Shown: positions 35,541 through 45,493 of the stretch, in pieces
Layout of the letters: every line of letters begins with the position of its first letter
Numbering within the stretch: position 1 is the first letter of the stretch
Assembly: GCF_020497125.1 (NCBI RefSeq)
Contig: NC_059072.1
Coordinates: forward strand, 68,083,697 to 68,147,696
Direction of reading: 5' to 3'
DNA: 64,000 bases
DNA from: Mauremys mutica
Taxonomy: Eukaryota > Chordata > Testudines > Geoemydidae
Position numbers and translations under genes: made by a program
The notes under the pieces: model-generated
Database searches by the model: none
Told to the model about the DNA's origin: nothing
What the model saw: the letters and a program-made list of their open reading frames with translations, nothing else

Positions 35541-35970
35541 AGTATCTACACTGACACTGCATCAATCTAACTTTGTTACAAAAACCTCTATGCCTCTCAA
35601 GGTGGTGTTATTTTGTTGGTGTAGCAGGAGAGTTAAATTGGTGGGCGGAGCATTGTTGTGTGTACACCTCCACTGTTTTGTTGATGAAAGCTGACTTTTG
35701 TCGACAAAACTGTGTAGTTTTAGCAGGTTAATTAGTTCCTTCTGAGCCACGTTAACCCCTTCAGGAGTGGTGTGGGGTGAACACCCCATCACATAGAAGA
35801 AGTCAGATATCTAGGTCTCTGTACCTTCTTCAGTATGAACAGCAGTTTGTAAGAGTGCTGGTGACAGAATGGTTGAGGGGGCGATCTTGGCCTATACATC
35901 TGTTTGTGGTGTTTCCTCTTTGGAGATGGGGCATGAATTACACAGGCAATGAGGGCTGTTTAGGAGTCTT

Positions 35971-36001
35971 TGAGTGAGTGAGTGAGTGAGTGAGTGAGTG
36001 A
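35971..36001 (+). repeat. (TGAG)n microsatellite
   Basis: About seven to eight uninterrupted TGAG units. Confidence 0.95.
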
Positions 36002-37086
36002 AGGGACTCATCAATTTTTTTTATTGACTAAATTAGCCTCGTCAAAGGGTAGGTCCTCAATGGTATTTTGTACTTTCCCGGGGGACCCCCAAGAGTGGAG
36101 CCAAGGCTCGTGCCTCACAACAATTGCTGTAGCTATCCCTCTCAAAGTGGCATCAGCAGCATCCAGTGCAACCTGAAGAGAAGTTTTAGCTATCAGTCTG
36201 CCCTCATCAATGAGGGCTTTGAAATGGGCACTGTCCTCTTGAAGGAGTTTGTCCTTAAAGTCCAAGAATTTGGAGTAGTTGGTGAAATCATACTTTGCTA
36301 ACAGGACCGGGTAGTTAACAATTCGAAACTGAAAGCTGGTGGAAGAAAATACCTTCCTACCTAGGCAGTCAAGGCATTTAGTACCCTTGTCCATGGGTGT
36401 TGCCTGGATCTCTTAGTGTCTGCTAACACTACCAGGGAGTTGGGTGCTGTGTGTAAACTGGAACTCCACTCCCTTGATTAGTACAAAATAATGCTTCTCA
36501 GCCCTTTTGGGGGTGGGGGCGCAGGAAGCAGGAATATGCCAGACTACCCTGGCTGGTTCCATAATAGCCTCGTTCACTGGAAGGCCAATCCACCTAGGAC
36601 CAGAAGGCTGCAGAATGTCTAGGAGCCTATGCTGAATATCCTGGACTTCCTTGAGTTGGATCTAGACCTCAGTCACCACCCTCTGCAGGAGTTCTTGATA
36701 CTGCCTGTGGTCATCAGGAGGGGATGATGATTATGGAGGGACAATCACCTCATCTGGTGAGGAGGATACTCCCACTGGAACTGTTGGTCCCAGTGGATCT
36801 GGCTTGATTTCTTTTCTCTTGTACTCTAACAAAGCTGGTTGATTTTGGCTAGGAGATGATAGGTGTGATTCATACATGCATCCAGGGTGTCTAGCAGAGA
36901 TTCCATGGACCCCAATAATACCAGTATGAAGGGCTGACTGGTTGGGTGACCCTATGACATTAGGTACCATCAGTCCCCATGGATATGCATGTCTGGGTGA
37001 AGGATGGATCCCAGACCTTTGAGAGTTTTTGTCCAGGCTAGCATCCCTGTACAGAGGTGATGTTGTGTCTGAAGCTTCTGACTTTG

Positions 37087-37780
37087 TGTAGCGGGGTGGA
37101 CCCCGCTCCGGCCCGGAGGGGTTTAAAAAGTGGCCTGGCAGGGCTTGAGAAGACAGCCTTTAGCCTGGGCTGATTGGGGAAGTGGCTGCAGGTGAGGCCA
37201 CGCCCCAAACTGAGCCACAGGCCTTATAAAAAGGCCAGGGAAGCCAAAAGCCAGACAGTCTCTCTCTGCCTTCAGAGGGAGATGGGCCTGGCTGCTGGAA
37301 ACTAGAGAGAAGGTACCTAGGGTGAAGCAGGGCTGGGGACAGGCTAAGGAGCTGGGGAGCTCTGGCCTGGAAAGCCCCAGGCTGCAGCCTAGCGTTGGGC
37401 TAACAGGTACTGGGGGTTGCAGAGGGCAGCCCAGGGGTAGGCCAAGGCAGCAGGTCCAAACCCCCTTTGCCGATGATGAGTACTGGATACTGCAGTCTGC
37501 CCCAGCGAACGGGGGCTAGATAAAGACTGGGCAGTAGCCACTACTGAGGCGAAGTGGGGATAGAGGGTGAGGGTACCCTGAGGAGGGGAGACCCTAAGAG
37601 AAAGGGGTTACTGCTAGGGGGCAGCACCCCATGTAAAAGGGCACCGGGTCCAGGGAGGGACACGGGGGCCTGAAGACAGGTGGATCACCAGCCTACAGAG
37701 GGCGCTCCGAACGCTGGAACAGAGCTAATTCCCGGAGTCACCAGCAGGAGGCGCCGCAGGGGTGAGTCCGACCCGTTACA
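37087..37780 (+). mobile_element. Solo LTR, family C (694 bp)
   Basis: Ends TGTAGCGGGGTGG and GACCCGTTACA, with TGTA/TACA termini. The flanks CTTTG (37082-37086) and CTTGG (37781-37785) match at 4 of 5 bases. A CTTATAAAAAGG TATA box at about 37222-37233 fixes plus orientation. It interrupts the DIRS gag. Confidence 0.75.
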
Positions 37781-37899
37781 CTTGGCCAATGAGAAGGTAC
37801 GTTGCAGTTCAACCAGCAGAGTTGTTGGTACTGGTGAACAAATACTCTGGCTGGATGGGTGGGGGAGCATTCCTATCTTTTCACATTGGCTTCTTTCTC

Positions 37900-39938
37900 C
37901 AGTGCTGTAATGTCCCTAAATAGGGTCATACTTTACTTGTACACAAATTCAATGGGTAAGTGGCTGAAAAAGGAAAGACGCAAGAATCAGCTAGTGTTTC
38001 CTCAAGTCCACACTGTGGAAAATCTAAATCTAATGATGATGATGGTCCTGGAAAGTCACTTACAAAGAAAAGAAAATATGATGATGATTATATAAAATAT
38101 GTCTTTACATGCATTGGTGATCAAGAACGTCCAAAACTACTGTGTGTGATTTGTGATGGTGTTCTAGCAAACAGCAGCCTCAAACCTTCTCTATTTTGGC
38201 GCCATTTAGAAACCAGGCATCCTGCACACTGCAACAAGCCTGTTGATTTTTTTCAAGCAAAAATTAGCTGAGAGGAAAAGTGACATTACCAGTTTTATAT
38301 CCAAAGCAAGTACTGATAATGAAAATGCACTTGAAGTGTCATACCGCGTGAGCTATCGAGTAGCAAAAGCATCAGAAGCCCATTCCATAGCAAAGAGCTT
38401 GATCGGTCCATGTATAAAAGAAGTAGTTCATTGCATGCTTCGAGAAAAGGCTGCAAAAAGGATTGACATGGTACCTTTGTCCAATAATACATTGTCACAA
38501 AGAATTAATGACATGTCAAATAACGTAGAGACCACAATTGTACAGAGAGTGAAAAATAGTCCATATTATGCTATACAGTTGGATGAATCAACTGATGTAG
38601 CTAATCTAGCTATTTTGCTACTGTTTGTACATTATGTGAATGAAAGTCTGGTTGAAGAAGACTTGTTGTTTTGCCGACCATTGGAAAAATGTACAACTGG
38701 AGAAGATATCTTCAATCTGACTAATGCATATTTTCAAGAAAAAGAAATAGATTGGTCTCGTTGCCTAGGCATTTTGATGGGGCCACATCAATGATGGGGA
38801 AGTATACTGGATTTGTAGCTCGAACAAAAAAGGTTGCATCAAAAGTCTCATGGACTCATTGCAGCATCCATAGTCAAGCCCTCACAACAAAACGCATGCC
38901 TCAGGGACTGAAGGAAGTGCTGGACAATGCAATGAAAACGGTGCATTTCATAAAATCAAGGCTAACAAATTCCAGAATATTTCACGTACTTTGTGAAGAA
39001 ATGGGTAGTATACACAGTTGTCTGTTGACCCATACTGAAGTTAGATGGCTCTCATGGGGCAAAATCCTTGTGCGCTTGTTTGAGCTTAGAACGGAAATCC
39101 TAGTTTTTTTCAACAACCACCCTTTCCACCTTGCCAGCTGTATGGAAAATGTCTGGCTCCAGAGCCTAGTTTATTTAGCAGATATTTTCTCAAGAATTAA
39201 TGACCTAAATTTATCTCTTCAAGGTCTCAGTATAACAGTTTTCAATGTGCAAGAGCGAGTTGAATTCATGCTAAAGAAGTTGCAGTTCTGGGAAGGTTGT
39301 TTAGAAAACAATCAAACTGAGTGTTTCAGTAATCTTCATGACTTCCTGGCAGAACATAAACTTCAGTTGGATCAGTGCACTAAAACCAATATAATTGCAC
39401 ACCTAAAAGGACTTTGCACAACTTTCAGGGAATACTTTCCAGCTATGTCAGGCGATAATGACTGGATTTGCAACCCTTTTGATGATACCACTTTCTCAAC
39501 ACAGATATTGAACACTGAGGAAAAAGAGAAATTGATTGAGATCTCCTGTGATTACGAACTGAAAAGGAGTTTCAAAAATCTATCATTGATCAACTTTTGG
39601 CTGAGTTTAAGAAACGAGTACCCCCTTCTGGCAGAAAAAGCTGCTGCAGTTTTGTTACCATTTTCAACAACATACTCATGTGAGAAAGCGTTTTCCCCAT
39701 ATGCACATCTGAAAACCAAATACAGAAACAAACTTGATGCTGAACCAGACCTGAGACTTTATCTTTCTCCAGTGGTTCTGGACTTCCAAGAGCTATGCAG
39801 AGCAAAGCAAGCCCATCCATCACACTGAGGAAATTTAAACTTAAATCCCTGGAAATATTCATTTTTTAGGAGGGGGTTCATGAGATTTCATAATTTAGTG
39901 AAAGGGGTTTGCGGGCTGTTAAAGTTTGGGAACCACTG
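37900..39938 (+). mobile_element. Buster-type hAT transposon (ZBED5-like)
   Basis: The right end GTTTGGGAACCACTG (to 39938) is a hAT terminus. The left end is not clear; only CAGTG at 37900-37904 remains of an expected CAGTGGTTCCCAAAC. The flanking bases at right are CTCTAGGT. The element sits in DIRS gag sequence, which continues on both sides. Confidence 0.65.
37949..39828 (+). pseudogene. Buster hAT transposase with BED finger, two frameshifts
   Basis: Transposase of the hAT Buster group, from which ZBED5 and FAM200/SCAND3-type host genes derive. Part 1 (37960-38271) has a BED zinc finger: Cys62, Cys65, His82, His87 in LCVICDG...RHLETRH. Part 2 (38243-38794) continues as ERKSDITSFI and holds the AIQLDESTD motif with the first catalytic Asp. 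Part 3 (38752-39828) starts in the DGAT motif, then WLSWGKILVRLFELR, and ends with the hAT dimerisation region (LPFSTTYSCEKAF, KTKYRNKL). One shift lies near 38245-38255 by a T-run; another lies near 38765-38780, inside the C-x2-DGA motif. The reading phase upstream of 37990 is also uncertain. No other premature stop was seen in 358 codons of part 3, so it is a relatively young copy. Confidence 0.8.
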
Positions 39939-39949
39939 CTCTAGGTGCA

Positions 39950-40640
39950 GATTTGAAAGGATATTGTCCTTGTGTTTGCGAGAGTGCCCCTTACTCTTGT
40001 GAGAAGCCAAGTAATAGTTGTTTAGACTTAGCTGCTTTGGCCTTCGCTACTGAGCTTGTGCTTGGAGGTGCACTGCCCGCTGACTGAGGCTGTTGTCTGG
40101 AGGGCACCTCTCTAGCCCAGGTCCAACTGAGCTCTTATGGCTTCCTCCATGAGATGCTTCTTTAGTCGGAGCCATCGTCTCTCATGGGTTCAGGGAGGGA
40201 AGGACTGACAAATGCTGTACCTGACAGAGATGTGACCCTCCCCAAGGCAATAAAGGCAACACTGGAGCTCATCACCCATGGAGAAAGAATGAAGGCAGGA
40301 AATTCAGTTCTTTAACCCTGGCTCTGGGCATGGTCTTTGCAGAGAAAAGCTCTGAGGGTGGGAGAACTACATTACACTAACTAGACTAAACCTCACTACT
40401 AAGAATAATAAAAGAAACGATTTAGAATATATAGGTCATGAAGAATAAACACAGAGGTCACTTCAGAGGCAGAGGATTCCCACTCAGGCCATGCAGCACT
40501 AGAACGGAACCGGAGCAGCATCGCTCTGCATGGTCCCCACACTCCAGAGGGGTAAAACCCTGGTATGTGAGGTAGGGAGGCAGAGACACGCGTATGCAGG
40601 GTTAGTGGTGGTGCGTGGGAGCCAGGCAATGCCCCTGCAT
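39950..40640. other. DIRS 5' region and TBC1D15 upstream flank
   Basis: 39950-40175 encodes the minus-strand gag start. 40176-40400 is probably the element's leader. 40400-40640 is transitional sequence rising in GC towards the CpG island. No other gene. Confidence 0.4.
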
Positions 40641-40849
40641 GTGGGATTGGGTAGGGGGAGCGCTTCACCCCCGGGGACATCTCCAGCGGCGGCGGCACCG
40701 GCCGCGTCCCCACCCGCAGGCGGCCCAGCGGTGCGCCAGCAGCGGCGGGGAGAGCGCGAGGTCAGGGCAACCTCTCGCTCCGGAAGGCAACCCCGCCCCT
40801 CGTTCGCCATATCCGCGTTTCTCTGGCGCCAGGAGGCGCGCTGTCCGGG

Positions 40850-40859
40850 GCGCATGCGC
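40850..40859. promoter_or_regulatory. NRF1 consensus site GCGCATGCGC
   Basis: Exact palindromic NRF1 consensus about 110 bp upstream of the start codon. NRF1 controls nuclear genes for mitochondrial functions, which fits the role of TBC1D15 at mitochondria. Binding is inferred from the motif alone. Confidence 0.6.
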
Positions 40860-40962
40860 CGGCCGCTTGGCCCTGGGGCTCGCGAGAGGCGGGGGCCCGA
40901 GGTTGTTGTGGAGCTGTGGGAAGCACGTGAAGCGCGCAACGTCATCATAAACACTAGTAGGG

Positions 40963-40973
40963 AAAATGGCGGC
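40963..40973 (+). promoter_or_regulatory. YY1-like motif overlapping the start codon
   Basis: AAAATGGCGGC matches the YY1 consensus core ATGGCGGC. It includes the initiator ATG at 40966-40968, a placement common in TATA-less promoters. Confidence 0.45.
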
Positions 40974-40989
40974 TCCTGCGAGCAGTAAG
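40966..40989 (+). CDS. TBC1D15: TBC1D15 coding exon 1
   Basis: TBC1D15 is a cytosolic TBC-domain GTPase-activating protein for RAB7 that is recruited to mitochondria by FIS1 and shapes mitophagy and lysosome contacts. This exon encodes MAAPASSK, a short Ala-rich start like that of mammalian TBC1D15. The ATG is chosen because an in-frame TAA lies just upstream (40948-40950) and the Kozak context AAAATGG is good. It ends at codon 8 with a GTAACG donor (phase 0). The first 8 residues are joined to exon 2 more than 14 kb away, so the exon was placed by phase, CpG island and family pattern. Confidence 0.8.
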
Positions 40990-41782
40990 GTAACGGGGGA
41001 AGGGAACGGCTGCTGCCCGCCGGCTGGAGCGGCGGGGCGCGGCCCGTGCTGACGGGAGCGCCCGGCCCGGCCCGGCCCTGGTGCTGCCGCGTGTCTGTTG
41101 GTCTGTCCTAGGCTGGGGGTGGGGGAGCGAGGCCCGGCCCGGCCCCTCGTACTGCTGGGGTGCATTGCTCCTTAGCCCTGGCGGGGCGGGGGGCAGGGGA
41201 GATCCCTTTTGCGGCTGCGGGGGGGTGGTGGTGTCTCCCCAGGCCGTGGCGCCCTGTAGCGCGGGAAGAGGCCGGGAACCCTGCGCTTGGTCGTGGGGGA
41301 AAGGGAGGTGCTTGGTAACAGCGCCCTTCGCCTCTGCCCCCCCCCCCCCCCGAGGAGCTGGTGACATCGGGTGCCTGGCCCCGACAAGCGGTGTCTGTCT
41401 GTCTTGCCCGGGCCCACCAGCCGGTCGTGCTGCAGTCCCAGCGTTTCCCCAGTGCTGGGGGCGGCGAGTTGTTGTTCGGCCCTTGGTTTGGCGGAGGCAA
41501 CTTGGCTCCAGTGTGTTTCCGTGGAGAATACCAGGCTGCTGGTCAGTTGGTGGCTGTTTAAAATCGTAGCGCTTTTGTGAAGAAGTGGAGTTGTCCCATT
41601 GTCCTTGGCCATGGTGTTTAGCAGCCACTCTCTTTGCCAGGGTGGGTTGGGTTTCAGTGGAGTGACTGTAGCTGTCTTTTGATACTTTGGGATGTATGGT
41701 CTGTAAATAGAAGGTATTTTAACGTAAATCTAATGATTGTGTTAATGTAAATACCTGTGTTCATTGAACCTTTGATTCATGG

Positions 41783-42204
41783 TTGAGCCCTGCATGGGAC
41801 TATTTTTTTTTATTCCATCCCGCTCCGCAATTCCAACTTTCACCTGCTCCTGCATTGTTTCTTGCGTTTTTATCCCACTCCCACCTGCAAAAACCTTAGA
41901 TCCTGCAAATCCCGCAAGAGAGACAGATACCCCCATGCTACTAAAAAACAAACAAAAAAACCCCTGGTCAATTAATATATTATATACATAATTAGAGTTC
42001 AGACACAATTTTTATGTGCTAAACTGACGAGAGATTTAACGTTTTCCAGCAAATTACCATGGTCTGGTTGTGATGGGGTTTTTTTGTTTTTGTTTTTTTG
42101 CTCACCTGATCCCACCCACAACAAAGTACCTTTTACCTACTCTTGCTATTATGGCAGCAGGTCCTGTGGGACCTACAGGATCCAGGTCCCATTGCAGGGC
42201 TCTA
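41783..42204. mobile_element. hAT-like MITE (422 bp)
   Basis: Left end TTGAGCCCTGCATGGGAC and right end CCATTGCAGGGCTCTA are inverted. Flanks ATTCATGG (41775-41782) and ATTCCTTG (42205-42212) agree at 6 of 8 bases. It lies just downstream of the CpG island. Its terminal TAGAGCCCTGCA also occurs in the element at 59712-61041. Confidence 0.7.
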
Positions 42205-42212
42205 ATTCCTTG

Positions 42213-43154
42213 ATTGTCTTTGAGTGTAGCACCATGATTTAACAAAGAGAAATTCTGGAATTTAACTCTGTGAATCTTGGTTTGCATTCATTTGAGGGGA
42301 TTAAAAAAAAATTGGATCTAAGTTGTCCTTCAAGTTTTTTATTGTCCAACAAAAAATTCTGCCTATCACAATTCTTTGTGTTCAGAATGCTTTTTAAAAA
42401 ACAAGTTACATTCGTATGTTCCACCCTTGAGAACCAGCTACTGGGGTGTGTACCTGAAAATCCGAGGTATGTTGGCTCACTGGTGCACATCACCAAAGTC
42501 TGAAAATAAAGAATGGTGTCCTACTTCAGTCTCCTTGTAAATGTCAGAACATGGCAGTTTCAATGATATTGCTCTTAACTCAAGAGAACACACATAATTA
42601 GCGAAGTGTACCCTTCTCAGAGGGCATTGGGTAGTCCAGCTAGCTGAGTGGAGTTAGAGGAAGAATTTAGCAAAGAAAGCTAGGTAATAAATTGCTGTCC
42701 TGGTGTTAGATAGAAGCTGCAAGGAAACTAATGCAGGAGACCATTTTTCACTGTTAGTTACAAGCTGGATGAGGTGAACTGTCAGTTCACTCAGAATTGT
42801 TAAACTATCAATTTAAAAATATGTTGCAAACAAATTTCTTTAATGCTAGACATTTTAGACCTGAATTTTTTAAGAAGCCTGTTTACTTGTTACTGAGTTT
42901 TGTTTACTTCTTTGCATTTTTCATGAGTTGAACAAAAATCAACTAAGTCAGTTGTTTTTGTTTTTAATAAGTATAACTTTCAGATTCCTAGTGCTGCAAT
43001 GTTTGTTTCAAAGGCTGCAGGTAATATTTGTTTTGAAGGGGCTATATTCATTGAAAAATGTATTGGGTTGTTTTTACAAAAATTAGATTTTGGGTGAAAT
43101 TTTAAATTGTGTCCATTCCAGGCCAGCAATTTATTGGATGATCAACATTAGAGT
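42213..43154 (+). other. Intronic sequence, nothing recognised
   Basis: AT-rich intron 1 sequence without an identifiable repeat or exon. Confidence 0.4.
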
Positions 43155-43170
43155 TACTCTTCATTACTAG

Positions 43171-43289
43171 CAGCAAAGAATCCTGTGGCACCTTTCGTGC
43201 TCATGCTGCAAAACGTCTGTTAGTCTATAAGGTGCCACAGGATTCTTTGCTGCTTTTACAGATCCAGACTAACACGGCTATCCCTCTGA
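43171..43289 (+). mobile_element. 119-bp LINE/SINE-type insertion with 5' inversion
   Basis: Flanked by a perfect 16-bp duplication TACTCTTCATTACTAG (43155-43170, 43290-43305). The first 24 bp (43171-43194) are the exact reverse complement of 43229-43252 within the same insertion. The remainder reads in one direction and ends 'aacacggctatccctctga', a widely dispersed repeat end. Long TSD plus 5' inversion is the signature of target-primed reverse transcription with twin priming. Confidence 0.8.
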
Positions 43290-43305
43290 TACTCTTCATT
43301 ACTAG

Positions 43306-44086
43306 ATGTCTGTGCCTCTTCCGTTGAAATCCCCATCACTCTTCTTTCCTTAATCAGGGACTTGATACCTTATTCTGAAAACTTCAGCAATGAGAAGTTG
43401 AAATGGAAATTGGAACAGTGTTAGTGTAGGCTTCTGTAATGATGAGAAAAGTAGACACTGGTGTTATACAACACAAAAGTGTTCCCTTTTCATAACCTGA
43501 AGCCATAATAACAGACTAAAACCTACTAGTGGATCTCATAAGTAATTTTTATCTTAAAAGGAGAGTCTGTAGGCTTGACTGCTATTTTGTACTAACTTCT
43601 TTCATTTATTTTGAATACTGAAGGTAACTTTGTTTCGCAAGGCTAGATAAAATACATTCTTTGCATAACTCATTTTTCACATTCTAGCTCATAAATGTCA
43701 TAGATACAAGCTAAAAGATGCGGAGTGTTGATCTTTCCAAGTAAATACAAACTCCCAAGTTGACATGTGGGTTTGGAGAACACTCTCTCCCCCTGCCAAG
43801 GACTTATCTACATTGTGGTAAAGGTCCATGGATGTAAGTCATGGTTTACGCTAGTTCAAAGCATCTGCCCTCAGGGTTTGCACCAGAGCAGTTACATCAG
43901 TATAACCGTGTGTGACTGGGATCTCAGGGGGGTCAGGCTAAGATTGCTCAATTAGGGCAAATTGCAAAGAATGGGGCAGATAACCAGCAGTTTTGGGGAG
44001 TATTCTAATATTTAGATTCACCAAGCCAGCAACAAAACAGCTTCTACAGTCAAGGAACTGACTTTCTCCCTACCCGTGGGGTGCTT
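43306..44086 (+). other. Intronic sequence, nothing recognised
   Basis: Ordinary AT-rich intron sequence. No exon, no element ends. Confidence 0.35.
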
Positions 44087-44247
44087 GGCATGTAGGAGGT
44101 GCTGGGAAGGAGCGGGAGGAGTTGATCAGTGGGGCCGCTAGCAGGCGGGAGGCACTGGGGCGAGAGGGGAGCTTGGCTGCCGGTGGGTGCTAAGCACCTG
44201 CTAATTTTTTTTCTGTGGGTGCTTCAGCCCTGGAGCACCCACCTATG
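44087..44247 (-). mobile_element. Fragment of the 20713-type hAT MITE
   Basis: On the minus strand it begins CATAGGTGGGTGCTCCAGGG and continues with the 'gcacccac' repeats seen at 20713-20800. The far end is missing; the left limit is approximate. Confidence 0.6.
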
Positions 44248-44271
44248 TCTAAAATACCTTACTGGTTACCC

Positions 44272-44606
44272 CAGGGGTCGGCAACCGGTGGCTCGCGGCT
44301 CGCCAGGGTAAGCACCCTGGCGGGCCGGCCCGGTTTGTTTATCTGCCGTGTCGGCAAGTTCGGCCGATCGTGGCTCCCACTGGCCGCGGTTCGCGGTCCC
44401 AGGCCAATGCGGGAGGCAGGAAGCCGCGGCCAGAACATCCCTCGGCTCGCGCCGCTTCTTGCCTCCCGCATTGGCCTGGGACCGCGAACCGCGGCCAGTG
44501 GGAGCCGCGATCGGCCGAACTTGCCGACGCGGCAGATAAACAAACCGGGCCGGCCCGCCAGGGTGCTTACCCTGGCGAGCCGCGAGCCACCGGTTGCCGA
44601 CCCCTG
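44272..44606. mobile_element. Near-perfect hairpin hAT MITE (335 bp)
   Basis: Termini CAGGGGTCGGCAACC and its reverse complement, with an exact 8-bp TSD GGTTACCC (44264-44271, 44607-44614). Arms 44272-44428 and 44450-44606 (157 bp each) pair without gaps and with about four mismatches, leaving a loop of about 21 nt. Very CpG-rich. No coding capacity; the open frames reflect the palindrome. Confidence 0.95.
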
Positions 44607-44873
44607 GGTTACCCTGAAGCCAGAAATACAGTTCCATTAAAGTAGCCCAGTCTTGAGCTCCCACCCAGACAGCCACGTCAAATATGATGAAGATTACTGA
44701 AAAATCTTGTTCATCATATAAAAAGTTCTACCAATCCCAAAGGATTGAACACATTATCCACCGGATTAATGAATATCTCAGATCTTACCCCAATACACGC
44801 TTACAGCCAATTCTTATTAACTAAACTAAAATTCCATTAATTCTCCCACTTTGCTTCCTGAGTTACCCAAGAT

Positions 44874-45485
44874 CAGTGGTTCTCAACCTTGGCCCGCATG
44901 TGGCCCAATTAGCGCACAGCTGGGGCCCAGCTCAGCTGTGTGCTAAAGGCCGTGGTTGTGCCCGGGGTCTCAGGTTCCCAGCTGCCTGGGGGTACAGGTT
45001 CAGGCAGCCCTCCTGCCTAGTGCGGTGAGATTGGGCTCCCACTGGCCCTGTGGGGTCGGGGGTCCGGGGCTACCATCTGGCCCCGGAGGGTTGGGGGCCT
45101 GTGAGCAGCTGCACGGCGGGAGACTGGGGTGGGCAGCCAGCCTGCCCCACATGGCATGGATCCCGGGGTCTAGAGCAGCCATCCTGTCCTGTGAGCTCCA
45201 GGGTCCGGGACAGCTGCACAGCGGGGTCCCTGGGCAGGCAGCCGGCTGGGCCCATGCGGTCCCGGGGCAGCTCTGGAGTCTGGGGCAACCTGCTGTGGCC
45301 CCGTGAGCTCCAAAGGCCTGGGCAGCTGCATGGCAGGAGTCCTGGGGCACCGTCTCCGCGTGGCGGTGGGGGTCCAGGGTCGGGGTCTGAGCTGCCAGTG
45401 CCCTGCCGCCCAGCTACTACAGCCCAGGTAACACATTGTAGGCCACATATGTGGCCCACAATATGTAATAACTTGAGAACCACTG
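44874..45485. mobile_element. hAT-like MITE (612 bp)
   Basis: Termini CAGTGGTTCTCAA and TTGAGAACCACTG, TSD CCCAAGAT / CCCTAGAT (44866-44873, 45486-45493; 7 of 8). The interior is GC-rich with CTGGGG/CCAGGG repeats. Open frames within are not genes. Confidence 0.85.
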
Positions 45486-45493
45486 CCCTAGAT

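Larger units (their letters stand above)
26414..35730. mobile_element. PIF/Harbinger transposon, copy A, split by nested insertions
   Basis: The left part (26414-27082) has an end starting TTA-GGCCATGGCTACGCTACA and aligns with the left part of copy B ('aagcagtggctgcagaa' here against 'gagcagtggctgcagaac' there). The rest resumes near 30755 with transposase sequence ('tggcaatcac' onward). It continues to an end near 35730 (on the minus strand CTAAAACTACACAGTTTTGTCGAC-like, next to TTA). Insertions at 27083-30755 and 32868-34812 account for about 5.6 kb; without them it is about 3.7 kb. It carries two convergent genes: DDE transposase on plus and a Myb/SANT-like protein on minus. Confidence 0.75.
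36011..40175 (-). pseudogene. DIRS-like gag ORF, split by an LTR and a Buster hAT
   Basis: The minus strand starts with an ATG at 40175 (MAPTKEASHGGSHKSS), runs to 39950, is interrupted by the Buster element, resumes at about 37900-37786, and is interrupted again by the LTR 37087-37780. It then continues to 36011. The most recognisable part is 36394-36011: GRKVFSSTSFQFRIVNYPVL, then LLAKYDF and AALDAADAT-like repeats (VALDAADATLRGIA). This resembles the gag of vertebrate DIRS elements, which is also the source of the LAP2-alpha-specific region of TMPO. SSSPDE occurs at about 36745. Several stops; dead. Confidence 0.65.
40640..41480 (+). promoter_or_regulatory. TBC1D15: CpG-island promoter of TBC1D15
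   Basis: GC-rich, CpG-dense sequence around the first coding exon, unlike the AT-rich flanks. No TATA box is seen near the expected start, as usual for housekeeping promoters. Motifs visible: a perfect NRF1 palindrome at 40850-40859, GCACGTGA (E-box) at 40923-40930, ACGTCA (CRE-like) at 40939-40944, and a YY1-like AAAATGGCGGC overlapping the start codon. The transcription start is probably between about 40800 and 40950. Long open frames across the island on both strands are composition artefacts. Confidence 0.75.

Noticed and set aside
35971..36001. CRISPR-like or functional tandem array
   Set aside because: It is a plain TGAG microsatellite in vertebrate DNA; no spacers.
37960..39828. Domesticated ZBED-type host gene
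   Set aside because: There is a hAT terminus at the right end, two frameshifts and no sign of introns or a host promoter. A transposon copy is the simpler reading, though expression data could change this.
40399..41628. Several long open frames around the CpG island (up to 224 codons)
   Set aside because: High GC removes stop codons in all frames. They overlap the promoter and exon 1 of TBC1D15 on both strands and have no similarity I recognise.
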